This document shows, one piece after another, positions 18,405 through 28,175 of a DNA stretch of 64,000 bases. Source of the DNA: Albibacterium bauzanense (GTDB lineage Bacteria; Bacteroidota; Bacteroidia; Sphingobacteriales; Sphingobacteriaceae); contig NZ_SMGO01000003.1 in NCBI RefSeq assembly GCF_004339765.1, positions 62,001-126,000 on the forward strand, read 5' to 3'. The notes beneath the pieces were generated by a model. That model saw nothing but the letters and a program-made list of their open reading frames with translations. It did no database searches and had not been told where the DNA came from. The position numbers and the translations under genes are program-made. Position 1 is the first letter of the stretch. The number at the start of each line of letters is the position of its first letter.

Positions 18405-19216
18405 TCGATAACAAAGGCAAGGTAGCGATTGTTTTTGGAGTTCGAAACGAACATTCAATCGCTTATCATATCGCGCTCCGATTACATCAATCGGGCTGTC
18501 AGGTTGTCCTAAGCTATCTTCCCGACACGAAGGAAGAAGTGCTATACCTGTTGGATAAAGCAGGCATTGATACAACCAACACCGCGGCAGTCGATGTACG
18601 AAATGAAACAGAGATACAAGCTTTCGTAAGTCAGGTTTATGAACGCTTGGGTCCCATCGATTATATCCTACACGGTGTCGCTTTTGGGAATCAACAGGTT
18701 TTGTGTTACACCATTCCAGGCAGCCAACAACCAGCTCCTTCCTATATTGATATCCCATTTGAAGATTTCATGGACGCTATTAATATAAGCGCTTATTCGT
18801 TATTGCGAATCTGTCGATCAGCAGAACCCTTTTTATCGCCTGGCGCTTCAGTGCTAACCTTAACCTACAACGCATCACAACGTGTTTTCCCGGCCTATGC
18901 AGGCATGGCTATTTGCAAAGCCGCACTTGAAAACATCATGCTATATCTATCCAGTTATTTTAGAAAAACCAGTGTACGGGTCAATGCCATCTCTGCGGGA
19001 CTGATCATGACAACATCAGCCGGCGCCATATATGGAGTACGAAAATTGCGCAAACTCGGCAGACAAACTGCCCCTTTGGGTAATGTAGATGCTGGAGATA
19101 TTGCTGATACAGCTCTATATTATTTCTCGGACCTGTCAAAAAAAGTCACCGGAAATATCCACTATGTAGATGGAGGGTTTAACATTATGGGAGTTGCAGT
19201 AGAAGATGAAAAATAA
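18401..19216 (+). CDS. FabI-like enoyl-ACP reductase (ER of the operon)
   Basis: This is a 271-residue SDR overlapping the KS stop by 4 bases. It has the FabI features: Tyr156, Tyr166 and Lys173, the same spacing (10 and 7) as the E. coli FabI triad, the YAGMAICKAALE segment, and the glycine motif GVRNEHSIA that replaces the usual TGxxxGIG. It should reduce the enoyl-ACP and so allow a fully saturated chain. A second enoyl reductase for housekeeping synthesis is expected elsewhere in the genome. Confidence 0.88.
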   Translation: MIDNKGKVAIVFGVRNEHSIAYHIALRLHQSGCQVVLSYLPDTKEEVLYLLDKAGIDTTNTAAVDVRNETEIQAFVSQVYERLGPIDYILHGVAFGNQQVLCYTIPGSQQPAPSYIDIPFEDFMDAINISAYSLLRICRSAEPFLSPGASVLTLTYNASQRVFPAYAGMAICKAALENIMLYLSSYFRKTSVRVNAISAGLIMTTSAGAIYGVRKLRKLGRQTAPLGNVDAGDIADTALYYFSDLSKKVTGNIHYVDGGFNIMGVAVEDEK

Positions 19217-19613
19217 GGTATTCGACGCGATAACGATTCCATTAGTTTCCGAAGAAAGTTTTTCCGTCGGAAACGATATCGTGTTTCTACCCGATTTCAT
19301 TTTGTCTTTTAACCCCATGTTTCAGAAAAAGATCTACACATCAGAAGAGATTCTTTATTGCGATCAATTCGATAAACCCATGCTGCGTTACGCCTCTACC
19401 TGGGCCGCAAAAGAAGCCATTTATAAAAGCATTAAACAACTTTGCCCCACACCGATTGGTTTGTCAAAGATCACAATCATTCGGGATAAAATAGCAGGCA
19501 TACCTCGTGTTGTATTGCCGGCATCATTTTCCCATTTAAAAGTCAGTTTAAGCATTACCCACGATGGTGATTATGTTTGGGCAATAGCAATATCAAAAAT
19601 AAGTAGCGTATGA
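19206..19613 (+). CDS. 4'-phosphopantetheinyl transferase (AcpS-like)
   Basis: This is a 135-residue protein with the AcpS/PPTase motifs VGNDIVFLPDF (21-31) and WAAKEAIYK (about 67-75), and the C-terminal SITHDGDYVWAIA. It probably loads phosphopantetheine on the ACP at Ser42. It overlaps the enoyl reductase by 11 bases and the next gene by 4, indicating translational coupling. A dedicated PPTase beside its ACP is typical of specialised lipid or polyketide loci. Confidence 0.82.
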   Translation: MKNKVFDAITIPLVSEESFSVGNDIVFLPDFILSFNPMFQKKIYTSEEILYCDQFDKPMLRYASTWAAKEAIYKSIKQLCPTPIGLSKITIIRDKIAGIPRVVLPASFSHLKVSLSITHDGDYVWAIAISKISSV

Positions 19614-20440
19614 CCGAACACTACTTTGAAAATAAACTGGTGCGAATGCATTACTATCAATTTGGTCATGGTGCAAAAAAAATGCTCTGTTTCCATGGTT
19701 ATGGTATGCATGGTAAGCAATTTACTGTTCTTGAACCGGCTTTGGGCAACCAATATACCTTTTACGGATTTGATTTATTCTTTCATAAAGAAACCAAATT
19801 AAAAGATTCAAGCTTGAACGCGGTTAAGAAAGGTATTTCAAAGGAGGAACTCAGCCAGTTGTTTTTAGAATTTTGTGAGGCCCAAAACATTGTTCAGTTT
19901 TCTATTATCGCCTATTCTATGGGTTCTCATTATGCGACAACCTTAGTAGAAGAAATGCCTCATCGCATTCGGGAATTAATTGTCGCCGCTCCGGCCTGTT
20001 TTAACCCTGGCAAAGTCGTCTCCTTTTTAAGCCTCCATCCAATGGGTGGCATACTGCTTAAGTATTTAGCGCTACACACTGGCCGTGGCATGCCTCGGTT
20101 TTTATGGCTACTCAGGCGATTATCTGTTATAGATAAAAAAGCATATAATATATTGTTACGTGAAGTAGGTACATATGAATTAAGATTTGCTTTCTTTGCT
20201 TGCATTCGTTACAAGCGTTTTCTGACTTTAAACGCAGAAAAATTTGTTGAGAGGTTAAATACGCATCCCATCAATAGTTATTTTATTTTTGGTAAGCGCG
20301 ACAAAAATTATCCTGTGAAAATTGGCCGATCCATCGTTCCTCGAATTCTTACGGCCCAAGAAATGGAAATCGATGCTAACCACGATATGATTCACTTGGA
20401 ATTCGGGCAATTTTTAGTAGAATTGCTCCATGATCATTAA
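19610..20440 (+). CDS. Alpha/beta hydrolase, possible acyl-chain release enzyme
   Basis: This is a 276-residue alpha/beta hydrolase. It has HGYG as oxyanion motif (29-32), the nucleophile elbow AYSMGS with Ser103, a later Asp in FGKRDKNYP and a His in DANHDMIHLE. The fold fits esterases and thioesterases, so release of the acyl chain from the ACP is a reasonable role, but the sequence does not prove it. It overlaps the PPTase gene by 4 bases and the acyltransferase gene by 11. Confidence 0.75.
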   Translation: MTEHYFENKLVRMHYYQFGHGAKKMLCFHGYGMHGKQFTVLEPALGNQYTFYGFDLFFHKETKLKDSSLNAVKKGISKEELSQLFLEFCEAQNIVQFSIIAYSMGSHYATTLVEEMPHRIRELIVAAPACFNPGKVVSFLSLHPMGGILLKYLALHTGRGMPRFLWLLRRLSVIDKKAYNILLREVGTYELRFAFFACIRYKRFLTLNAEKFVERLNTHPINSYFIFGKRDKNYPVKIGRSIVPRILTAQEMEIDANHDMIHLEFGQFLVELLHDH

Positions 20441-21086
20441 AGCCAGACCCTTTCCGTTATTCATTGTCCGAGGAGCCTTCCGTCTTTTAAGTTTCGGAAT
20501 GCGACTTCGTTTCCATAAATTGGTAATTCGAGACATCCCCATCAAACCTGGACACTCCTACTTACTAATGTGCAATCATTTTAGTTTTTGGGATGGCTTC
20601 TTCGCCGCCTATCTCTGCTTAAATAGCATTTTCAAAACTCAAGAGATGAAAGGTTTTCATTTCTTAATATTAAAAAAGCAATTACAGATGAAACCCTGGC
20701 TTCGTTTCTTTGGTGGTTTTTCAATTGCACCAGGCACTCCTTCTGTTAATAGAAGTTTGGATCAAATGGCTAAGCTTCTAAGTCAGCCAGGCCATGTCGT
20801 ATTAATGTTTCCTCAAGGAAAACTCGAATCCAACCATGTTCGAAAAATAGAGATGAAAGATGGAATCAGTTATTTAATTCCAAAAATAGAAGGCGATTGT
20901 CAATTGATATGGAGCACACAATTAATCGAATACTTTGAAAGCCTCAAAACCTCCGTTTATTTTGATATGCTTGATTGCGGTACTGCGGAAAACTTTGATT
21001 TTGATCAGTTTCGCAATCAAATCAATATTCATCATCAAGCAGCCATTCAGCGGCAACTTCGATTTACACAAGAAGATAAAGCTTAA
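20430..21086 (+). CDS. PlsC-type lysophospholipid acyltransferase
   Basis: This is a 218-residue protein with the HX4D motif as NHFSFWD (His50 and Asp55), a further block around GGFSIAP and FPQGKLES in the position of FPEG. Such enzymes move an acyl chain from ACP or CoA to a lipid alcohol. As the last gene of the operon it may place the chain made by the KS-KR-DH-ER set on an acceptor. There are 5 bases between its stop and the convergent TPR gene. Confidence 0.82.
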   Translation: MIIKARPFPLFIVRGAFRLLSFGMRLRFHKLVIRDIPIKPGHSYLLMCNHFSFWDGFFAAYLCLNSIFKTQEMKGFHFLILKKQLQMKPWLRFFGGFSIAPGTPSVNRSLDQMAKLLSQPGHVVLMFPQGKLESNHVRKIEMKDGISYLIPKIEGDCQLIWSTQLIEYFESLKTSVYFDMLDCGTAENFDFDQFRNQINIHHQAAIQRQLRFTQEDKA

Positions 21087-21091
21087 CGTTC

Positions 21092-22570
21092 CTAATTGCC
21101 TATTCGTTTTAAAGCACTTTTTGCCTTATTCTCGATGCTACTTTCGTATTCATGATTTTTCATAGCAATGGCCATTCGGTAAAAAGCTGCTGCTTGTTTC
21201 TTATTATTTTGGTTCTCATAAATATCACCAATATTCAACGCAGCATTCGCTGCATAATAATAAGATGTCTGTTTTCCCAAATCAATTGCTTGCTGATAGT
21301 GAGAAAGCGCCTTTGGATCCTGGCCCGATTCATCGTAAATCCTTCCTAACCGATAATGAAACTCAATCTTATCACGCTGAAGTTTAAAACTGTTTGTATT
21401 TTTCGTCTTCAGCTGCTCAAGCGCCCGATTATAATAGCCTCCATCAAAGAAAAACCGTGCACTCAATAACGAAGGATCTGGTGCAGCATCGTTCGCTTCC
21501 TTTAAAGCCTGTTTATCTTTCTCATCGTAATTATTTCCTTTGGTTTTAACGGACTGAAGAAACTCACGGTAGCGAGTATTATTACCTCTTAAATAATAGT
21601 AATAAGATAGCTTTAGATAAGCATCTTTTACATAATTAACTCCTTCTGTATTGTTTATAAAGTTCGCCAGATAAATGTTAGCATCGGCATCCATTCTATT
21701 CAATTTAGCAATTCCGAGCAAGTAGTCAAGTGATGGGAAAGCAATATACGCAGATCCTTTCGGCCGTCCCTGTAAATAAGCAATCGCCTTATCATTCTGA
21801 TAATATTTCATGGACACGTATCCCTGAAGATAACTTTTCAATAGACTGGAATCATTAAAAGATTCGGTATAGCTTATCATTTTGTTATAACCAGATTGAT
21901 GAGGTACCAGATCTGTTTCAATATAGCACAAAAAGAAAGCAACCTCTTTTTTATAAAAATCATAAGATTTTGGCATTGTAGTGAGCAATCCTTCTAATGT
22001 TTTTATACCTCTTGTCACATTACCCTTTAATCCAAGAGTACTTGTAAAACGCTGCAAGTTAGCCGGTATTGCTCCAAAAATGACATCAATCAAACCGGAA
22101 CTTTTCTTATTCGGCGAAAAGTCAGGAAACCGTTCCGCATTACTGCGAAGCAATTTTTCTGCCTTCCAGATATCCATTGCTGAAGGGAAATAATCTTGAA
22201 ATCTACTCTGAAGCAAGCCCCATTGCAAGTTTATCTCTGCCTGAGAATAAAAATAAAAAGGCGAATTCTTATCATTCCGTTCCAAGGCACTCAAACGGCT
22301 TGACTTTCGCGCCTTCAAACGCTCATAATCACTTTTATTTTCCGAAGCCAGCAGGCTAAAAAAATCTATATAGTTTTCTAATAGAACAATAATCCCATTG
22401 TTAGCATTTTGACTTTTTTCCGTCGCTATCCATTTTTTCGCCTCATTCATACGCAGGTCAAAAATAGCGTCATAAGCTTGTCGACAATTATAATTAAAAT
22501 CGAAATTCGCTTTGGCAAATAGACTCGAAAACAATAAAAAACAGATTATAAATAAAGACTTTTTGATCAT
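21092..22570 (-). CDS. Secreted TPR-repeat protein
   Basis: This is a 492-residue protein with a signal peptide (about 1-21, FLLFSSLFAKA) and several tetratricopeptide-like repeats, clearest at the C-terminus (YRLGRIYDESGQDPKALSHYQQAIDLG, then NIGDIYENQNNKKQAAAFYRMA). The middle has a long helical region. It should be periplasmic or outer-membrane anchored and act as a scaffold. Its 3' end faces the end of the fatty-acid synthase operon with only 5 bases between stops. Confidence 0.8.
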   Translation of the reverse strand: MIKKSLFIICFLLFSSLFAKANFDFNYNCRQAYDAIFDLRMNEAKKWIATEKSQNANNGIIVLLENYIDFFSLLASENKSDYERLKARKSSRLSALERNDKNSPFYFYSQAEINLQWGLLQSRFQDYFPSAMDIWKAEKLLRSNAERFPDFSPNKKSSGLIDVIFGAIPANLQRFTSTLGLKGNVTRGIKTLEGLLTTMPKSYDFYKKEVAFFLCYIETDLVPHQSGYNKMISYTESFNDSSLLKSYLQGYVSMKYYQNDKAIAYLQGRPKGSAYIAFPSLDYLLGIAKLNRMDADANIYLANFINNTEGVNYVKDAYLKLSYYYYLRGNNTRYREFLQSVKTKGNNYDEKDKQALKEANDAAPDPSLLSARFFFDGGYYNRALEQLKTKNTNSFKLQRDKIEFHYRLGRIYDESGQDPKALSHYQQAIDLGKQTSYYYAANAALNIGDIYENQNNKKQAAAFYRMAIAMKNHEYESSIENKAKSALKRIGN

Positions 22571-22587
22571 TGCGACAATGAGTTAAA

Positions 22588-22615
22588 AATGGCACTGCAC
22601 TATCCGAATGCCATT
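22588..22615 (-). terminator. Hairpin after the GH-like barrel gene
   Basis: On the minus strand AATGGCA pairs with TGCCATT across a 14-base loop and is followed by TTTTTAAC. It lies between the barrel gene stop and the TPR gene start. Confidence 0.5.
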
Positions 22616-22717
22616 GTTTAGAACCACAAAAATGGGAAAATATTTTAAGAGTTTTACGAAATCATTCTATAAAACCATTTCTTATCCATGCTCATCACCT
22701 AATGGCGGCAGGGTATT

Positions 22718-24388
22718 TTAAAAATATCCATTACTTGAAACATCCCCATAATTTAATGCAACCTCTAATCGTTTCACTACAAAAATATTGGATTTAGATA
22801 CGATGGAAACTGTATTTTCTCCTTGAGTTAAACAATCTTCAGGCAATTCAAAAGCAAACATTTCTTCTCCTTCTTGCATACCATGTAAGCGATCATATTT
22901 TTCAGCATAATCTGGTATGCTATTGCTTAATTTCACATTATTTACATAAATATCCATTCTTGCCTTACGGTCAGTCCGTACAAACAATATTTGTTGTTTA
23001 GGTTTCGTGCTTTCCACAGCATCACCTATAAAAATGCTGGCATTACTTTTTTTACCATTTCCACAAGCCATAGGTAAATCCGCAACCTGCAAAACACCAT
23101 AAGAATTTGTCACTCCATCTGAAGCACAGTATATTTTATTCGCAGTTTGCAATTTATCTACTGTTCCTAACTCTGTAAGTAATCTTTGCGATCGTGTTCT
23201 ACAAACCAACCCGCTCTTATTTAATGCTTTTTCATAATCCACCTTACCATAATCGGCGAAATAAAAATTAAACAAATGTAATCCATCTCCACCCTGCCCC
23301 AAAATATGAGAGGCCATGCCTTTGTACATACCATCAGAAAAAAGCTCTCTTGGCTGATAGCCCCCATCATCGATAGAACCATATACAGGAATAGTTTGTT
23401 TTCCTGCACCGAAAAGATCTGTTTTAAATTTAGAAATAGGCATAGCAGTTTCACCCCTCCAATGCGCGCCAATAGAAATAAAGTCTATTAATCCCAGTTT
23501 AACCCATTCACGCACATCTAAGCCCTTTTCCAAAGATCCTTCAACTGTAATAGGAACTCGGGCAGATAATAGAATTTTCTTTCCACGCTTGGTTGAAACC
23601 GAATCAACTATATGCCTTACATCCTTCACAAACGAAGTTATTAAATGTGCTTTTGAAGGCCCTTCTCCAGTCTTAAACAAAACAATAAAACGCATAAAAT
23701 CCAGATCATAACCATCTATCTGTTCATACTTCTCTAGTTGTTCGCGAATTAAATTCAATTTATGTTGTCGCACTTCCGGAAATGTAAAGTCCAAAGCTTG
23801 CGCACTATTCATTCCCTGCGTATCATCCCCTGTCCAATATTGGGGATTATTATACCAAAAATCCGGATAAGAAACCCGACAACGCTTGCTTGTATCAGCG
23901 AAATGAAGGTCATTTACTCTAAAAGTTATAATCGCTTCCATCCCACGTTCCTTTGCCCTGGTTAATGAAGCATCAATAATGTCTGTACCTTCTTTTTCCA
24001 GGTTAATGAAATTATTATAATAATTCTTAAAAGCATTACGTTCAGATTCACTGCCCTCACAACTTAAAGTTCCATTTAAGTCGTCACCAAATGGCCGTTC
24101 ATATTTAGATCGATAAAACACAAAATCACTCCCTGTACACATCATAAAAGTAGTAACCACTCCCGCATCAGCAACCATATCTACATATCGATTTATATCT
24201 TCACGGGTTAAATCTGGCTTCCTATTAAACCACATATTTGCCAATGCATCTGTCCCATCGTTATTATGGATTAATCTGTATTTTGGTTTATCGTTTGTAT
24301 GAGTAAACGAAGTTAAAATTGCTAATACGCCAAAAGCCATTAAAAAAATACTTCGGATAGAATTGGTTCTTTTTTCTTTCATTATCAT
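22718..24388 (-). CDS. Secreted TIM-barrel glycosidase-like protein
   Basis: This is a 556-residue protein with an N-terminal signal sequence (about 10-28). The body resembles family-10-like barrel glycosidases: DINRYVDMVADAGVVTTFMM, REQLEKYEQIDGYDLDFMRF (a DxDFMR element with an Asp pair), and SIGAHWRGE. The C-terminal third is beta-rich and could bind carbohydrate. The acid pair is not proven. Translation may begin at Met1 or Met3. It is divergent from cfa with 165 bases between. Confidence 0.6.
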   Translation of the reverse strand: MIMKEKRTNSIRSIFLMAFGVLAILTSFTHTNDKPKYRLIHNNDGTDALANMWFNRKPDLTREDINRYVDMVADAGVVTTFMMCTGSDFVFYRSKYERPFGDDLNGTLSCEGSESERNAFKNYYNNFINLEKEGTDIIDASLTRAKERGMEAIITFRVNDLHFADTSKRCRVSYPDFWYNNPQYWTGDDTQGMNSAQALDFTFPEVRQHKLNLIREQLEKYEQIDGYDLDFMRFIVLFKTGEGPSKAHLITSFVKDVRHIVDSVSTKRGKKILLSARVPITVEGSLEKGLDVREWVKLGLIDFISIGAHWRGETAMPISKFKTDLFGAGKQTIPVYGSIDDGGYQPRELFSDGMYKGMASHILGQGGDGLHLFNFYFADYGKVDYEKALNKSGLVCRTRSQRLLTELGTVDKLQTANKIYCASDGVTNSYGVLQVADLPMACGNGKKSNASIFIGDAVESTKPKQQILFVRTDRKARMDIYVNNVKLSNSIPDYAEKYDRLHGMQEGEEMFAFELPEDCLTQGENTVSIVSKSNIFVVKRLEVALNYGDVSSNGYF

Positions 24389-24553
24389 AAAATAGTTGTT
24401 CTCATCGCAAAAGTAGCCATCATTATTAAAAGAAAGGCTTATTGAAAAATAAAACTTAACTCTCTATTTAAATTTTCGTAAAAGACTAATTTAACTATTC
24501 AAAATAGTTTTAAAATCATATTTTTATAGTTAGAATTAAATAATTAACCCTAT

Positions 24554-25669
24554 ATGATATCAATTAGACAAATCATCTTCAACACATTCGCAGAAGTGGG
24601 CATTACCATTAATGGCAATAACCCTTGGGATATGCAGGTGAATAACACGAAATTTTACGATAAAATTTTAAGTAGTGGTTCTATTGGTTTTGGCGAAGCA
24701 TATATGGCGGGGTGGTGGGATTGTGAGGACCTAGATGGTTTCTTTTTCAGAGTACTTTACCATCGAGTAGATAAAAAAATCCCGATTGATATTTTTACTG
24801 TATTCTACGCTTTAAGAGCTAAGTTTAGAAATCTTCAAACCCATAGTCGTGCTAAACAAGTTGCTTATAAACATTACGATATAGGAAATGAGCTGTTCGA
24901 AAAAATGTTAGATAAACATATGATGTATTCTTGTGGATATTGGAAAGATGCAACCAATCTTGAAGAAGCACAAGAAGCTAAAATGGATCTCATCTGCAGA
25001 AAGTTAAAATTGGAAAAAGGGATGCGCGTATTAGAGATAGGTTGCGGTTGGGGCGGTTTTGCTAAATATGCTGCCGAAAAATATGGCGTATCAATAGTTG
25101 GAATAACTATATCAGAGCAGCAAGCAATCTTAGCTAAAGAGATTAATAAAGGATTACCTGTTGAAATAAGAATACAAGACTATCGCGATATAGATGAGAA
25201 GTTTGACAGGGTAGTATCCATTGCCATGTTGGAGGCTGTAGGCCACAAAAACTTTAGACAGTATATGGAAGTAGCTGAAAAAAACCTTACACAGGATGGC
25301 ATATTCCTAATTCATACTATTGGGGGCAATTACGATGCTAAAACCACCGACCCCTGGATAGATAAATATATTTTTCCGAATGGAATGCTTCCATCAGCAA
25401 GCCAACTCTCTAAAGCCTGGCAAGGATTGTTCGTCTTAGAAGATTGGCATAACTTCGGACCAGATTATGACCTGACATTATTGGCATGGTTAAAAAACTT
25501 TGAAGAAAGTTGGGACAGCATTAAGCATAATTATGATGAGACCTTTCATCGCATGTGGCGCTATTTCCTTTGTGCAAGTGCAGCATCCTTCCGCTCGCGC
25601 AAAAACCACCTTTGGCATATCGTTTTAACTAAACCATTGCATGTAGGAATATATGAATCTGTGAGGTAA
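24554..25669 (+). CDS. cfa: Cyclopropane-fatty-acyl-phospholipid synthase
   Basis: This is a 371-residue protein with the SAM-binding motif VLEIGCGWGGFAKYAA (about residues 162-177). The family blocks are visible: AYMAGWWDCEDLDGFFFRVL, YDIGNELFEKMLDKHMMYSCGYW and AMLEAVGHKNF. It adds a methylene to double bonds of phospholipid acyl chains. It stands alone between divergent and convergent neighbours. Most species carry one, so a link to the fatty-acid synthase operon 3.5 kb away is only a possibility. Confidence 0.92.
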   Translation: MISIRQIIFNTFAEVGITINGNNPWDMQVNNTKFYDKILSSGSIGFGEAYMAGWWDCEDLDGFFFRVLYHRVDKKIPIDIFTVFYALRAKFRNLQTHSRAKQVAYKHYDIGNELFEKMLDKHMMYSCGYWKDATNLEEAQEAKMDLICRKLKLEKGMRVLEIGCGWGGFAKYAAEKYGVSIVGITISEQQAILAKEINKGLPVEIRIQDYRDIDEKFDRVVSIAMLEAVGHKNFRQYMEVAEKNLTQDGIFLIHTIGGNYDAKTTDPWIDKYIFPNGMLPSASQLSKAWQGLFVLEDWHNFGPDYDLTLLAWLKNFEESWDSIKHNYDETFHRMWRYFLCASAASFRSRKNHLWHIVLTKPLHVGIYESVR

Positions 25670-25761
25670 GAGAAATGTGCGGCTCTAATCATTCTAATAA
25701 CCTTCTTGTTTCGTGGATACCAACCAGGACTTCTTTTATTTATTGATTTCTGTTGAGCACG

Positions 25762-26712
25762 CTAATAATAAGTTTTTTTTACTGTCTCCATTTCCTCGGG
25801 TTTACTTGAGGCAACTAACAAAGTAAGACTTGCAAGGGCTTCGTTACTTACGATTGGTTTTCGATTTTGAACGTAAAGCAAATCATTCTTTTCTAAAAAG
25901 AGTAGAAAGCAAGCTGCTGCTATACGTTTATTTCCATCTACAAAGCCGTGATTTTTCACAATTAAATATAACAAAGTAACTGCCTTTTCCTCTATGGATG
26001 GATAGAAATCTTCTTTGTTGAACCCTTTGGAAATTTGTGCTATAGCGCTCTGAAAACTACCGTCTTTCTCTTTTCCAAAGATGGCAGAATGGAAATCTGC
26101 CCTCATCATATTAATAATCTTTTCGTAATCAGCTGATTCGGGGTAATTAGCCAAGCGTTTGGTTAACCCTTTATCATCCAATTGTTCGTGGTCATAATCA
26201 TCCAATAACTCCAAGCCTTTGGCAAAATGCTCTAACCAACCCAATTCCGTCTCTATGATTTTACCCTTGATTGCCCGGCTTAATATGCGAATACCATCTT
26301 TAAGTATCTGAACTTCTTGCTGTTTTTGAGCTAGACGGGTTTTGTTAATGGCATAACCTTGTACAAGGTAATCTCTTAAACGTTGGGTAGCCCATTGACG
26401 GAATTGGGTGCCTTGTTGAGATTTTACACGGTAGCCAACTGAAATAATGACATCTAGGTTGTAAAACTCTATGGCTCGTTTGACCTGTCTAACTCCTTCC
26501 TTTTGAACTGTCAAGGATTTCTTGACAGTTGCATTTCTTACCAACTCCTTTTCTCTAAAACAATTATTAATGTGTAAACTAATATTCTGCTTAGTCTGAT
26601 TAAACAGGGCGGACATCTGTTGTTGTGTAAGCCATACCGTGTCCTGATCGAACGTTACCTCAACCTGTGTTTGACCATCCGTGGCTTGATATATTTCAAT
26701 TTGGTTCTTCAT
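25762..26712 (-). CDS. RhuM-type N-terminal domain fused to Fic/Doc domain
   Basis: This is a 316-residue protein. The N-terminal half matches the RhuM-type virulence protein family (VWLTQQQMSALFNQTKQNISLHI, then YNLDVIISVGYRVKSQQG and FRQWATQRL). The C-terminal part carries the Fic/Doc motif HGFVDGNKRIAAA from His255. Fic proteins transfer AMP or phosphate groups to target proteins; the Doc form of the motif (DGNK) points to phosphotransfer rather than AMPylation. No antitoxin or typical partner gene is seen beside it. It is downstream of and convergent with cfa. Confidence 0.88.
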   Translation of the reverse strand: MKNQIEIYQATDGQTQVEVTFDQDTVWLTQQQMSALFNQTKQNISLHINNCFREKELVRNATVKKSLTVQKEGVRQVKRAIEFYNLDVIISVGYRVKSQQGTQFRQWATQRLRDYLVQGYAINKTRLAQKQQEVQILKDGIRILSRAIKGKIIETELGWLEHFAKGLELLDDYDHEQLDDKGLTKRLANYPESADYEKIINMMRADFHSAIFGKEKDGSFQSAIAQISKGFNKEDFYPSIEEKAVTLLYLIVKNHGFVDGNKRIAAACFLLFLEKNDLLYVQNRKPIVSNEALASLTLLVASSKPEEMETVKKTYY

Positions 26713-26811
26713 TAGTTAAAATTCAGTTACATCATAGCATTATGCCAAAAATATAGTACAAAATAAGAATTTTACCTAGTCATACCCGAGAAATAACATT
26801 GAATAACAAGG

Positions 26812-28170
26812 TTACTTGCCAATACAAAACTTCGAAAAAATATTATCCAACAAATCATCCGTGGTAACCTCTCCTACAATCTCACCTAAATAATGCAAGG
26901 CTTGCTTAATATCCATTGCCAGAAAATCAGAAGTAATAGGATTATCAACGTTCTCTAAAACACGATTCAAAGCAGCTTCTGTATTTTTCAAAGCTTCAAC
27001 ATGACGAATATTGGTTAAAATGGTTTCATTGGTATTCAGATTCTTGATGTTAACAGTTTCAAGCAAACTGTCTTTAAGTTCATCAACACCGATATTCGAC
27101 ATGGCAGAGATAAAATGAACTGGAAGCTCTTTCAATTGCTCTTTCTGCAAATCAGTCAATAAATCTGATTTATTTACCAACAACAAATAAGGGATATCTT
27201 GTTTTTCCAAGCCAGCTATCTGACTAGCAATATCATCGAAATCTTGAAGAGCATCTGCCATATAGATAATAAGCTTGGCTTGCTTCATTTTTTCCAATGT
27301 TCGCTCCACCCCTTTTGCTTCAATTAAATCAGCTGTTTCACGAATACCAGCAGTATCGATAAATCTAAATATTACACCTTCGATATTGATTTCATCTTCA
27401 ATGGTATCACGCGTAGTTCCGGCAATATCAGAAACAATGGCTCGTTCCTCATTTAACAAGGCATTTAACAAGGTTGATTTCCCCACATTGGGCTTTCCGG
27501 CAATAACAATAGGAATACCATTCTTAATTACATTCCCTAATTCAAAGGAAACAATTAAACGTGCAATAACTTTATTGATCTGTAAAACTAAATTCTTTAA
27601 TTCTTCACGGTTAGCAAACTCAACATCTTCCTCTGCAAAATCAAGCTCAAGCTCTATCATGGAAGCAAAATGAATCAACTTTTCCCGCAATCCTTGTAAT
27701 TCATTAGCAAAACCTCCACGCATTTGCTGCATAGCTATATCATGCGATGCCTTTGAATTAGAAGCAATTAAATCTGCTACCGCTTCTGCTTTACTTAAAT
27801 CGAACGCTCCATTTACAAAAGCTTGAAGCGTAAATTCTCCTGGTTTTGCAGCACGGGCACCTTGCTCTATCAACAGATTGATAATCCGTTGAATAATGTA
27901 GCTTGATCCATGACATGATATCTCTACTACATTTTCTTTTGTATATGATTTTGGTGCAAGAAACAATCCTACCACAACCTCATCCAAAATAGTATCTTTA
28001 TCCATAATCAACCCAAAATGAAGAGTATGGGATGCCTGTTTCGTTAAATCCTTACCTTTAAAAATCGAATTAATAATGAAAATTGCATCAGGTCCCGATA
28101 ATCGGATAACTCCCAATGCCCCACTTCCGGATGGTGTTGATAAAGCAACAATTGTTTGCACGTTATTCAT
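26812..28170 (-). CDS. mnmE: tRNA modification GTPase MnmE
   Basis: This is a 452-residue protein, the usual MnmE length. The N-terminal folate-binding domain, a helical region (FANREELKNLVLQ) and the G domain (GKPNVGKSTLLN, DTAGIRET, NKSD) are followed by the C-terminal FCIGK with the conserved Cys. With MnmG it makes 5-carboxymethylaminomethyl uridine at the wobble position. It is divergent from the MBL hydrolase gene, and the -7 element lies only 5 bases before the start codon. Confidence 0.97.
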   Translation of the reverse strand: MNNVQTIVALSTPSGSGALGVIRLSGPDAIFIINSIFKGKDLTKQASHTLHFGLIMDKDTILDEVVVGLFLAPKSYTKENVVEISCHGSSYIIQRIINLLIEQGARAAKPGEFTLQAFVNGAFDLSKAEAVADLIASNSKASHDIAMQQMRGGFANELQGLREKLIHFASMIELELDFAEEDVEFANREELKNLVLQINKVIARLIVSFELGNVIKNGIPIVIAGKPNVGKSTLLNALLNEERAIVSDIAGTTRDTIEDEINIEGVIFRFIDTAGIRETADLIEAKGVERTLEKMKQAKLIIYMADALQDFDDIASQIAGLEKQDIPYLLLVNKSDLLTDLQKEQLKELPVHFISAMSNIGVDELKDSLLETVNIKNLNTNETILTNIRHVEALKNTEAALNRVLENVDNPITSDFLAMDIKQALHYLGEIVGEVTTDDLLDNIFSKFCIGK

Positions 28171-28175
28171 ATCAA

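Noticed and set aside
15452-21086. Flexirubin, aryl polyene or dialkylresorcinol cluster
   Set aside because: The operon has an enoyl reductase and lacks ammonia lyase, chain-length factor and the resorcinol-forming enzymes expected for those products.
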